Below, one piece after another: positions 7,792 to 14,542 of a DNA stretch of 18,630 nt. Source of the DNA: CAZTME01 sp964614795. GTDB lineage: Bacteria; Patescibacteriota; Microgenomatia; UBA1400; PJMF01. The first letter of the stretch is position 1. Each line of letters begins with the position of its first letter. The stretch is from the NCBI GenBank assembly GCA_964614795.1, contig CAZTME010000015.1:1-18630 (forward strand), read 5' to 3'. Below the pieces are notes generated by a model, which saw only the letters and a list, made by a program, of their open reading frames with translations, was not told the origin of the DNA and made no database searches. The position numbers and the translations under genes are program-made.

Positions 7792-8712
7792 ATGAAAAAC
7801 ATTTATAAACCACTCGCAAAACGTCAGCCGGATTATCAATATCAAAATTTACTGCGCCTGATTCTCAAAGACGGCCTTCGTTCTACCGCTCAACAAGAAG
7901 TTGACACAATTTCTTTGGTGGGTGCGCCACCTATGCGTTATAAACTGGCAAACGGAGTTCCTCTCATCACCGAACGCAACATGGCTCCAGTTTTCAAAAA
8001 CGGCAAACCTACTATTTGGCAACAAGCCATTGCGGAAATTATTGCATTTATGAATGGCGCTCGAACGCAAGAAGAATTGATTGCTTTTGGCTGTCACTGG
8101 TGGGAGCCCTGGGTGAGTGAGAAAAAATGTGCTAAACGTGGATTAGAAACGGGGGATCTTGGTCCGGGATCGTACGGTGCCGCGTTTCACGACTTTCCCA
8201 CTTCAGAAGGAGAAAGTATTAACCAATTTGCCTTGATGATTCAACAAATGAGGGAGAAACCACATCTTAAAACTCACTTTATTACTCCATGGATTCCTCA
8301 ATACACCGCCCGAGTTAAGGGAAGAACGCAAAAAGTGGTGGTGTGTCCATGTCATGGTTGGCTACATTTTCGCATTTTTAACAACAAGTTGGTGGTGCAC
8401 ATGTTTCAACGTTCCGGTGATGTGCCGGTTGGGGTGCCCTCGAACATGATTCAGTATGCCGCGCTAACTTTGATGATTGCGCAAGTGCTAGATCTTGAGC
8501 CGTACGAATATGTCCACACCATCTCGGATGCGCACTTGTTTGTCGATCAAATTCCGGCAGTGGAGAAGATGTTGGAAAGAGAACCACGCCCTTTTCCAAT
8601 ACTTAAGCTGACCAATCCAACCAAGGATTTATTTGCTTTTCGCTACACGGATTTTGAGTTAAGTGAGTATGATCCCCATCCAGGGATCGCAAAAATTCCA
8701 GTAGCGATTTAA
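7792..8712 (+). CDS. thyA: Thymidylate synthase (ThyA type)
   Basis: Converts dUMP to dTMP using methylene-tetrahydrofolate, which leaves as dihydrofolate. The substrate-binding half is clear: CPCHGWLHF with catalytic Cys187 (Cys185 two residues before it replaces the usual Pro), FQRSGDVPVGVPSNMIQYA with the phosphate-binding Arg-Ser-x-Asp and the dUMP-recognising Asn, then VHTISDAHLFVDQI and RPFPIL. The cofactor side shows WWEPW and GDLGPGSYG. At 306 residues it is about 40 longer than the E. coli enzyme; the extra residues lie in the N-terminal half and an insert around KKCAKRG. The usual YxNH of the DAH-block is LFVDQ here. These differences suggest a divergent lineage, not loss of function. 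It is monocistronic, with a strong promoter and the phd operator region immediately after it. Confidence 0.95.
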   Translation: MKNIYKPLAKRQPDYQYQNLLRLILKDGLRSTAQQEVDTISLVGAPPMRYKLANGVPLITERNMAPVFKNGKPTIWQQAIAEIIAFMNGARTQEELIAFGCHWWEPWVSEKKCAKRGLETGDLGPGSYGAAFHDFPTSEGESINQFALMIQQMREKPHLKTHFITPWIPQYTARVKGRTQKVVVCPCHGWLHFRIFNNKLVVHMFQRSGDVPVGVPSNMIQYAALTLMIAQVLDLEPYEYVHTISDAHLFVDQIPAVEKMLEREPRPFPILKLTNPTKDLFAFRYTDFELSEYDPHPGIAKIPVAI

Positions 8713-8756
8713 ATGTTACGAAGATTGGTCAAGATCATTGCAGATAGTCATCTAAA

Positions 8757-8812
8757 ATTGTGTACACAAATCTCAGAATAAATTTGACATTGTGTACACC
8801 TTATGGCAGAAT
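8757..8812 (+). promoter_or_regulatory. Promoter and twin GTGTACAC operators of the phd/PIN/HIT operon
   Basis: ATTGTGTACAC occurs twice (8757-8767 and 8789-8799), each copy containing the 8-nt palindrome GTGTACAC. The centres are 32 nt apart, about three helical turns, so two bound dimers would face the same side of the DNA. The second copy lies in the 17-nt spacer between TTGACA (8784-8789) and CAGAAT (8807-8812). The -10 ends 8 nt before ATG 8821. Phd-family antitoxins typically repress their own promoters through such palindromes, so autorepression is likely. Confidence 0.6.
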
Positions 8813-8820
8813 ATAACTCC

Positions 8821-9183
8821 ATGTCAATCAAGTACAAATTTTCAGAAAAAATCTATTCTATTCGAGAAGCTCGGGCAAATTTTTCCGCTTTGGTTCAAGA
8901 AAGCTATGACTTTGGCAAGCCAATAATTATTGCAAAATATGGCAAGCCAATCGCTCAAATTGTTGCCACAAGTACTCATACTAAACAGAATAAATCATCA
9001 AAAATTAAATACAGTGGCAAGCCACGTTTCTTGCAGGTCAAAGGCCAAAGAGTGTTGAGTCTCCCAATTTCGGATAACCTGCAAAAAATTCAGGCTTTAA
9101 GCAAGGGTAAACAATTTTCAACAACAAAATCTGACAAAGAGTTGAGAGAGGAGTATTTAGTAGAAAAATATACATCAGCATGA
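8821..9183 (+). CDS. Phd/YefM-family antitoxin
   Basis: The N-terminal ~50 residues match the Phd/YefM DNA-binding fold: YSIREARANFSALVQESYDFGKPIIIAKYGKPIAQIV (PF02604). The C-terminal half is basic and low in structure (KQNKSSKIKYSGKPR, then a helical tail ending ELREEYLVEKY), the usual toxin-neutralising region. I start it at ATG 8821 instead of the in-frame ATG 8803, because 8803 lies inside the inferred promoter and the ATG at 8821 is 8 nt after the -10. The stop overlaps the toxin start by 4 nt (ATGA). At 120 residues it is longer than classic Phd (~75-85). It should repress its own operon through the GTGTACAC sites. Confidence 0.85.
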   Translation: MSIKYKFSEKIYSIREARANFSALVQESYDFGKPIIIAKYGKPIAQIVATSTHTKQNKSSKIKYSGKPRFLQVKGQRVLSLPISDNLQKIQALSKGKQFSTTKSDKELREEYLVEKYTSA

Positions 9184-9602
9184 AGCTTTTTTTCGACACT
9201 GATGTGCTATTGGATGTAACACTCAATCGAGCTGATTGTGATGTGACAGTACAAGTGATAGCCAGAGCCAGAAAGAATAATTTTGTGACTTGCACAAGCT
9301 CCATCTGCATCGCAAATATTTACTACATTACACGGAAGTTGCTGAGTAGAAAAAGTGCAGAATCTGCTGTGCAGTTTTGGTTGGAAGAGATGGATATTCT
9401 CACGCCAGGAAAATCACAGCTGATCCAAGCGACCGCACTTGGTTTTAACGATTGGGAAGATGCCGTGCAACTTGTAACTGCTCGATCGAAAAATTGTACA
9501 CATGTGGTCACCAGAAACGGAAAAGATTATGCAAAAGCAAGCGAAATTCAAGTAATTGATCCGAAGGACATGTTAATATTACTGGTGAATAAAAGTACTT
9601 GA
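9180..9602 (+). CDS. PIN-domain toxin (VapC-like ribonuclease, PIN_3 type)
   Basis: A 140-residue PIN-domain protein expected to be a Mg2+-dependent RNase. FFDTDVLLDVTL gives the first acidic residue (Asp6), NDWEDAVQL the central acidic pair, and THVVTRNGKDY the closing strand with the TRN motif. The position where many VapC proteins have Glu reads SSICIANIYYITRK, with Asn; the same ANxxYI form is known in the PIN_3 branch (family memory), so activity is plausible. The start overlaps the antitoxin stop, and its own stop overlaps the next gene (TTGA). Pairing with the antitoxin next to it is near certain; the RNA target is unknown. Confidence 0.85.
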   Translation: MKLFFDTDVLLDVTLNRADCDVTVQVIARARKNNFVTCTSSICIANIYYITRKLLSRKSAESAVQFWLEEMDILTPGKSQLIQATALGFNDWEDAVQLVTARSKNCTHVVTRNGKDYAKASEIQVIDPKDMLILLVNKST

Positions 9603-10123
9603 AATCTTATCTTGATGAACATTTAGAATTGAATCAATATATGACACAGCAATCCGACCCTTTTGTTGATCTTGAAAACGCCAGGGAAGATAGCCAACGG
9701 GCGGTGATGAGAGAAATCATTGATGCAAATCATTGCCCGTTTTGTAGAGAAAATTTGCAAAAATATCACAAGCAACCAATTTTAAAAGAGGGCCAGTATT
9801 GGTTGGTAACAACTAATCAGTGGCCGTATCCTCATACCAAGGTGCATCTGCTTTTGATATGCAAAGAGCATGTAACCAATCTGAGTGAATTAAAACCACA
9901 AGCCGGCGAGGAATTAGTTACACTGTCTCAGTGGGCGGAAAAAGAGTTTCAAATGATTGGTGGTGGATTAGCCATGCGTTTTGGAGATATGAACTATTCG
10001 GCTGGGACGATAGCTCATCTTCACGTACAATTGTTAATGCCCAGTATTGATGATCCAGATTATGATGAAAAACCGGTGAAAATTAAAATTGGTAAAACTT
10101 GGAAGGATAGAAAAAAAACTTAA
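9599..10123 (+). CDS. HIT-family (histidine triad) protein, probable nucleotide hydrolase
   Basis: Contains NHCPFCRENL near residue 44 (Cys-x2-Cys, usually with downstream His residues for structural zinc), NQWPYPHTKVHLLLICKEH in the middle, and the catalytic triad HLHVQLLMP near residue 140. HIT enzymes hydrolyse dinucleoside polyphosphates or nucleotide phosphoramidates. Length (174) fits a single-domain member. The TTG at 9599 overlaps the PIN stop as TTGA and keeps the frame coupled; the alternative is ATG 9641 (MTQQSDPFVD), giving 160 residues, and I cannot decide between them. That a HIT gene is the third cistron of a toxin-antitoxin operon is unusual. The C-terminus is lysine-rich. Confidence 0.85.
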   Translation: MKSYLDEHLELNQYMTQQSDPFVDLENAREDSQRAVMREIIDANHCPFCRENLQKYHKQPILKEGQYWLVTTNQWPYPHTKVHLLLICKEHVTNLSELKPQAGEELVTLSQWAEKEFQMIGGGLAMRFGDMNYSAGTIAHLHVQLLMPSIDDPDYDEKPVKIKIGKTWKDRKKT

Positions 10124-10205
10124 GGAATTTTCTGCAAATTGGATGGATACAAAGTAAGAAAGAGTATAGAATGAGGAGTTAAAAAAACGAGTAGGGATAA
10201 AACAC

Positions 10206-10766
10206 ATGATACTGCCTTGGATTGTGATTATCGTCTATCGATTTTTGGTCCCACTGACCATTTTACGCTGGCCATTTTGGGGGAGTATTTTGGCGGTTTT
10301 TGCGGACAATTTTGATGTGATTATTGCCGATGCCATGGGTGTCACCGATTACACTCTTTACAATCCAATCGATAAAATCATGGATACATACATGTATATT
10401 CTCATGGGCATGGTGGCTTGGAAATGGACAAATCTTTTTGCCAGAAAGCTGGTGTTAGGATTGCTGGCTTATCGAATTGCGGGAGTGGTTATTTATGAGG
10501 TCTTGCTGATTATGTTTCCGGCAACAAATTTTCAGTGGTTATTATTCGTTTTTCCAAATTTGTTTGTTTTTGTCTTTTTTTATGTGGTCTTTTTTCAAAC
10601 ATTTTTCAAGAAAGAAGTCCTCACCAATTGGCGAGATGCGATTATCCCAGTGCTGGTGTTGTTGGTGCTGAAGTTAGCGCAGGAATACATGTTGCATGTG
10701 GCCAAATTTCCCATCTATGACACGATAAAAACGTATATTTTTTCCCCTTTGGGTATTCCGTTGTGA
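10206..10766 (+). CDS. Multi-pass membrane protein of unknown function
   Basis: A 186-residue protein with about five hydrophobic segments: residues 3-20, 53-72 (YMYILMGMVAWKW), 79-105, 108-131 (WLLFVFPNLFVFVFFYVVFF) and 143-160. The stretch RWPFWGSILAVFADNFDVIIAD puts three aspartates at one membrane face, which could bind a cation or a phosphate group, but it is not the CDP-alcohol phosphotransferase motif. No family is recognised. TAGGGA lies 8 nt before the ATG and could be a weak ribosome binding site. It is 82 nt after the HIT gene on the same strand. The end faces the dCMP deaminase gene across the tandem repeat. Confidence 0.65.
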   Translation: MILPWIVIIVYRFLVPLTILRWPFWGSILAVFADNFDVIIADAMGVTDYTLYNPIDKIMDTYMYILMGMVAWKWTNLFARKLVLGLLAYRIAGVVIYEVLLIMFPATNFQWLLFVFPNLFVFVFFYVVFFQTFFKKEVLTNWRDAIIPVLVLLVLKLAQEYMLHVAKFPIYDTIKTYIFSPLGIPL

Positions 10767-10806
10767 GAGAGCTCAAATTATTTTATTGCTGAACGTTGAA
10801 GAGTGA

Positions 10807-10950
10807 TTGGTTGGTCGATCGGGCTGAGTCAGGTCAGGTTTGTCCGTCGATCAGGCTGAGTCAGGTTGGTTGGGTGCTCGGAGCTGAGCTAAGGTGGATT
10901 CGTCGATCCGCGCTGAATCGGGTCGGCTTGTCCGCCAATCAGGGCTTAAT
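10807..10950. repeat. Degenerate ~30-nt GC-rich tandem repeat (about five units)
   Basis: Five imperfect units can be aligned on a GCTGAG core at 10823, 10855, 10883, 10912 (GCTGAA) and 10944 (GCTTAA), giving periods of 32, 28, 29 and 32 nt. The shared pattern is approximately TTGTCCGTCGATC-GGCTGAGTCAGG. The first two units are best conserved (both contain GTCGATC and GGCTGAGTCAGGT). The block is much richer in G and C than its surroundings. It fills the gap between two convergent genes, and its last unit includes the stop codon of the dCMP deaminase. No coding or terminator function is apparent. Confidence 0.65.
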
Positions 10951-11845
10951 TCGAAGTTTCAAGACGAATGATTGTAACTCCTGCAGAGCTAAGAATTGTT
11001 TCACCATCAAGCATGGCGTACCCTTCATGAAAATAGAGAGTTTTAATACCGGCGGCGGCGACTAATTTGGCGCAAACGGGGCAGGGGAAGGTGGTCACGA
11101 ACAGATCAGCGCCTTCAAGTTTAATGCCTTGCCTCGCCGCCGCAGCAATCACACTCGCTTCGGCATGAATGGCAGTGGTCAGTTCAATATGATCACCTTT
11201 GTGAAAAAGGGCGCGGACGTCGCCATCCAAGTAGGGTTGTTGTTCACTAGGGAGGTGCCGATTAAACCCGGTCAACAAAATCTCGTCATTTTTGGCGACG
11301 ACCGCGCCCACCTGCCTCCACCAATCACTGGATTTACCAGCTATTTCTTGAGCTAGAAAACCAATCTTTTGCAAAAATTCGTTGGCAGGAATACTAGGTA
11401 AATTATCCAAACTTAATTCTGTAGTAGCTTTTTTTCGATCCCATCTTAAAAATATGGAACTGAAAGAAATATTATCTCTTGAATTTTCAGCAAGTAATTC
11501 TTCCGCAATCAAGTGACCAATATCATCATCTGTCAGCAAAAACTTGTTATTTATCAAATCGATTTGATCTTTCATTTGCCAAATATCTTCTTCCTCTAAC
11601 GCTTTGATCTTGATTTTTGGAAACCAATTTTTGAGAGTCAACATCACTAAGTTAATTGGTAAGGCTCGAATATCTTTTTTTAAGTAACTTAATTCTGCAA
11701 ATTTATTCCCATCATCTTTTTCAGCCAGTCTAAGAAGCAATTTTTTATCCAACAACCAGATTTCATCCATGTCCGTTAATTGAGCTAAAATTTGAAGATA
11801 TCCTTGATGCAAAACCGGAATGTAACCAATAAAAATTGTTTTCAT
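10946..11845 (-). CDS. dCMP deaminase with degenerate nucleotidyltransferase-like N-terminal domain
   Basis: The C-terminal half (residues ~155-299) is a dCMP/cytidine-type deaminase: RQVGAVVAKNDEILLTGFN, the zinc/proton-transfer HAE (His227, Glu229), PCPVC (Cys255, Cys258) and AAGIKTLYF. It should convert dCMP to dUMP for ThyA. The N-terminal ~140 residues look like a nucleotidyltransferase fold: IFIGYIPVLHQGYLQIL aligns with the G-F-D-xxH-x-GH start, but the HxGH is HQGY, and FLRWDRKKA stands where an ISxTxxR motif would be. It is therefore probably not catalytic, and may bind nucleotide as a regulatory domain. The gene lies 9 nt after a true HIGH-motif nucleotidyltransferase on the same strand, an obvious operon. 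No Shine-Dalgarno precedes the ATG. Confidence 0.88.
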   Translation of the reverse strand: MKTIFIGYIPVLHQGYLQILAQLTDMDEIWLLDKKLLLRLAEKDDGNKFAELSYLKKDIRALPINLVMLTLKNWFPKIKIKALEEEDIWQMKDQIDLINNKFLLTDDDIGHLIAEELLAENSRDNISFSSIFLRWDRKKATTELSLDNLPSIPANEFLQKIGFLAQEIAGKSSDWWRQVGAVVAKNDEILLTGFNRHLPSEQQPYLDGDVRALFHKGDHIELTTAIHAEASVIAAAARQGIKLEGADLFVTTFPCPVCAKLVAAAGIKTLYFHEGYAMLDGETILSSAGVTIIRLETSN

Positions 11846-11854
11846 AATTTAAAA

Positions 11855-12424
11855 TTAGCTTTTCATATCAATTAAAGTACTTTTTATTGCTTCATTTATT
11901 TTTTGCGTTAAAATTGAGCTAAAATTGTGCGCAAATCCGATTTGTAAACGTCGCAGTTTTGCACTGGTGGAAGTAGTGGCTTGCGGTGTAAAAACTTTAA
12001 TCTCACCGCAAAACTCTTGCAGTTTATTCACATCTAAGCCGGAATAGGTTGCTTGGGTTGCCACTAGAACATCCGGCTTGATGAGTTTAATGAGTTCCCA
12101 TTTTTTTGCTTTGAGAGGTTTAAGTACTACATGATCGACACTGCGCAAATACGCCAGCATTTCCATTCTTTCTTCTTGAGGCACTACCGGCCTGTCGTTA
12201 CCTTTGCGTTGACGAATTTTTTCGTCGCTGTCCACCCCCACAATGAGAATGTCTGCTTCATCTTTTGCTTTTTTTAAGTAGCGACCATGACCTATGTGGA
12301 GCATGTCAAAACTACCCTGAGTTAAACAAATTCTTTTGCCTAATTTTCGATATTCTTCAACTAAATTACTTACTTGAGTATATGAGGTAATAATTGCCTT
12401 GTTTCCGTTGATTGTTTTTGTCAT
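11855..12424 (-). CDS. RfaE/TagD-type cytidylyltransferase-like nucleotidyltransferase
   Basis: A 189-residue protein with TQGSFDMLHIGHGRYLKKAKDEADILIVGVDSD: the HIGH signature (residues 43-46) of nucleotide-alpha-phosphate-binding transferases. It continues with RPVVPQEERMEMLAYLRSVDHVV and ends with TTSTSAKLRRL, the equivalent of the ISxTxxR loop. This combination is closest to the C-terminal domain of RfaE (heptose-1-phosphate adenylyltransferase) and glycerol-3-phosphate cytidylyltransferase; the acceptor substrate cannot be told. I start it at ATG 12424, which has GGTGAG 5 nt upstream, instead of the TTG at 12490, whose extra 22 residues precede the fold. It is first in an operon with the dCMP deaminase, whose N-terminus looks like a decayed copy of the same fold. 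Confidence 0.85.
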   Translation of the reverse strand: MTKTINGNKAIITSYTQVSNLVEEYRKLGKRICLTQGSFDMLHIGHGRYLKKAKDEADILIVGVDSDEKIRQRKGNDRPVVPQEERMEMLAYLRSVDHVVLKPLKAKKWELIKLIKPDVLVATQATYSGLDVNKLQEFCGEIKVFTPQATTSTSAKLRRLQIGFAHNFSSILTQKINEAIKSTLIDMKS

Positions 12425-12578
12425 ATTTCTCACCAAGCCTATACTAATCCGGGTTTTTGTGCAACCACTTTGATTAGACTTGTCGAACAATAACTACACG
12501 ATCTATATCTTGAAATATCCGTATTAACTGATTATGAAAATTGTTACTTCCTCTGGATAAAAACTAATATTTTTGAGT

Positions 12579-12607
12579 TTGCTTTTTTGCCAAGCTTAGC
12601 CAATAAT
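12579..12607 (+). promoter_or_regulatory. DHFR promoter (TTGCTT-17-AATAAT), leaderless
   Basis: TTGCTT and AATAAT are exactly 17 nt apart and the -10 ends 7 nt before ATG 12615. This supports the ATG over the GTG at 12609, which would lie only 1 nt from the -10. Confidence 0.5.
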
Positions 12608-12614
12608 CGTGAGC

Positions 12615-13133
12615 ATGGAAGTATTTTTACTCGCCACCATGACTTTGGATGGTTTTATTGCCAAGTCTAAAGATCAAAGTTCTGCCAACTGGACCTCCAA
12701 GGCGGATTTGCGTTGGTTTGCTCAAAAAACCAAGGAGATTGGGGTGTGCATTATGGGAAAAATCACTTTCAACACGATTGGCAAACCGCTACCGGAGAGG
12801 CAAATTCTTGTTTTATCCTCCAGTGGTAAACCGATTGAAGAATTAGATTTGTCCTCAATAACTTCAGTAAGTTATACAAATAGTTCTCCTCAAGAAATTG
12901 TGCATTTTTTTGCTAAGCAGGGTAGGAAGGCCATTGCTATTTGTGGTGGCGCCAGCGTTTACACTCAATTTCTACAAGCCAAATTGATAACCAAACTCTT
13001 CTTAACCATTCATCCAATTTTATTTGGGGAAGGTGTTAAGCTATTAAATGAATCATTGAATCTTAATCTAGATTATTTAGGTGAGCATCAACTTGAAGAA
13101 AATTTATCGGTAAAAGAATACAAGCTGAGGTAG
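12615..13133 (+). CDS. Dihydrofolate reductase family protein
   Basis: A 172-residue protein with the DHFR fold: VFLLATMTLDGFIAK (strand A and substrate loop), SANWTSKADLRWFAQKTKEIGVCIMGKITFNTIG (NADPH-binding helix region with the conserved MGKxTF), ILVLSSS, IAICGGASVYTQFL (GG-x-x-x-Y, cofactor pyrophosphate loop) and FLTIHPILFGEGVKLL. It is of the bacterial DHFR/RibD-C type. It would reduce dihydrofolate made by ThyA back to tetrahydrofolate. RibD-like pyrimidine reductase is the alternative, but no riboflavin genes are near, while ThyA is. The start at ATG 12615 is chosen over GTG 12609 on promoter spacing. It is divergent from the nucleotidyltransferase gene. Confidence 0.85.
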   Translation: MEVFLLATMTLDGFIAKSKDQSSANWTSKADLRWFAQKTKEIGVCIMGKITFNTIGKPLPERQILVLSSSGKPIEELDLSSITSVSYTNSSPQEIVHFFAKQGRKAIAICGGASVYTQFLQAKLITKLFLTIHPILFGEGVKLLNESLNLNLDYLGEHQLEENLSVKEYKLR

Positions 13134-13351
13134 TTTGAACAATTAAACTAAACTCGTCTCATAAAAGCAGCATTTCAATCTTTCCGCCCAAAGTTCAAAT
13201 TTTTTTCTATAGGGTTCACAGAATAGAATGATACTTTTCTATCGTAAGGTTGGGAACCAGTTTTATCTGCCATTTTGTTTTTGAGAATGCTCTATTAAAT
13301 AGACTCCTCACCCAACAGTTTTTTAATTTATTTTCTTATTGCTCTACAAAT
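13134..13351. other. Intergenic gap between convergent genes, no gene seen
   Basis: 218 nt between the convergent DHFR and 386-aa genes. It contains TCTAT/ATAGA, GGTT/AACC and a distant GTTGGG/CCCAAC pair, the last followed by AGTTTTTT on plus (13308-13320). One of these could end the DHFR transcript, but none is a convincing stem-loop plus T-run. No open frame worth calling. Confidence 0.4.
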
Positions 13352-14512
13352 CTAATTATATGATTCACGTTGAATCTCTGTTGTGAGTGTAAACCCAGTT
13401 TTTTTGAGCCAATCTTCAACAATCTCTTGTAAAACAACTGATGGAGTTATATGGCTGTTCTTACTTTGGAAAAATAACCTTAGTTTTTCTTGGTCACATT
13501 TTCCTGTTTCCTTTAATACTATTCTTGCAAAGCAGTTGCGCAAACCTGGCGCAATGGTCAATTCATAAAAGCCAGTAAGGCCATTAGTAACAAGAAATTC
13601 CCTAATGTGAATGATCAGCTCTCTGGTTAAGTTCACATGCTTTTCATTCAAGTCAACAATTGCCTCCAATGATGTGGGGTCATTGTCGTCCCATACTCCG
13701 GTAATACCAATCACCAAATTGCCTACGGGAAAGTGAATAGATCCTCTTTTTAATTGTTTGACATCTCGCACTTTTGATCCATATACGGTTAAAGTTAGGC
13801 CTGATTTAATTTTTTCGCCCTCTTTTGTTTTTAAAAGACGTCCAATTAATGATTTGACAACATTCTCCCATGGCGTTTGACACCTATCTATTAGAGATCT
13901 CCTGTTTGAAAGAAATAAAAAAATGCCAGAAGTAATTTCATTTATCTGATTATGACTTTGTGGCTGAAAAAATTGTAATTTATCCTCATCAGTAATAGGC
14001 AAGCCATTTGATTCAAACAGTATATTTCTTGTAAAAATAAAAAATTCATTTGCCAGTAATTTTGCAAGTAGTTGTTCAACAGTAATGATCTCTATTATTG
14101 GATGCAAAACACCATTTTCCTCTCTATATTTTTCCCAAAACAATCTTGAATATTCTTGATCCAAATCATCCGCAAATGGATGAATATCAGGTAATGTATT
14201 TGGATCTGGTTGATGATTGATTAGATAATCCAAGATCACTAGCGCGCAACAAGACATCAAACAACGCATTTCTGGTGTGTTTAATAAAGTATCAAGCTGT
14301 TGGATGAAAACCTCGTAACTTATTAATTCTAGTGGGTTTCCCAATAATTTATTTTTAACATGATGATCAACAGCAAAAACGCCATCTGTGTTTCTAGGTT
14401 CCGCTGCGATATTCAAGCCTGTTTCTTGTGCCAATCTAACAGCATGAACTACACACCAAGAATATTCTGGATCGACTAAGGATGCAATAATTCGCTCTAC
14501 TAAATTAATCAT
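13352..14512 (-). CDS. Uncharacterised 386-aa soluble protein under a putative attenuator
   Basis: A long, clearly coding minus-strand frame without signal peptide or membrane helices. I do not recognise it. Visible points: GVFAVDHHVKNKLLG near residue 45, two cysteines in LMSCCALVILDYL, an acidic segment PFADDLDQEYSRLFWEKYREE, a mixed alpha/beta region with LTLTVYGSKVRD and PVGNLVIGITGVWDDND, and TIAPGLRNCFARIVL near the C-terminus. The alternation suggests two globular domains, N-terminal mainly helical and C-terminal alpha/beta. It has no Shine-Dalgarno: the start lies 6 nt after the T-run of an intrinsic terminator, so it should only be expressed when that terminator is read through. Neighbours are nucleotide genes, but nothing in the sequence ties it to them. 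Confidence 0.7.
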   Translation of the reverse strand: MINLVERIIASLVDPEYSWCVVHAVRLAQETGLNIAAEPRNTDGVFAVDHHVKNKLLGNPLELISYEVFIQQLDTLLNTPEMRCLMSCCALVILDYLINHQPDPNTLPDIHPFADDLDQEYSRLFWEKYREENGVLHPIIEIITVEQLLAKLLANEFFIFTRNILFESNGLPITDEDKLQFFQPQSHNQINEITSGIFLFLSNRRSLIDRCQTPWENVVKSLIGRLLKTKEGEKIKSGLTLTVYGSKVRDVKQLKRGSIHFPVGNLVIGITGVWDDNDPTSLEAIVDLNEKHVNLTRELIIHIREFLVTNGLTGFYELTIAPGLRNCFARIVLKETGKCDQEKLRLFFQSKNSHITPSVVLQEIVEDWLKKTGFTLTTEIQRESYN

Positions 14513-14518
14513 AAATAT

Positions 14519-14542
14519 AAAAAAACCCGCTTGTTGGCGGGT
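14519..14542 (-). terminator. Intrinsic terminator just before the 386-aa gene
   Basis: Read on minus: ACCCGC, loop CAACAA, GCGGGT, then TTTTTT. A 6-bp GC-rich stem plus T-run is a standard Rho-independent terminator. It ends only 6 nt before the ATG at 14512 and so cannot terminate the gene that follows; it must act on an upstream leader RNA. On plus there is no T-run after the stem. Confidence 0.7.

Noticed and set aside
8713..8781. 22-codon ORF starting at the base after the thyA stop
   Set aside because: Too short, no start signals, and it runs through the first GTGTACAC operator.
8803..8820. Antitoxin start at ATG 8803
   Set aside because: It lies within the inferred promoter between the operator and the -10; ATG 8821 begins just before the Phd fold and has leaderless spacing.
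10796..11065. Plus-strand 89-codon frame across the repeat and the end of the deaminase gene
   Set aside because: Its protein merely translates the tandem repeat and the antisense of the deaminase; composition is odd (Arg, Trp, Ser) and the minus-strand deaminase is certain.
12425..12490. N-terminal extension of the nucleotidyltransferase from TTG 12490
   Set aside because: The extra 22 residues are not fold-like, and ATG 12424 has a GGTGAG ribosome site and fits the usual protein start.
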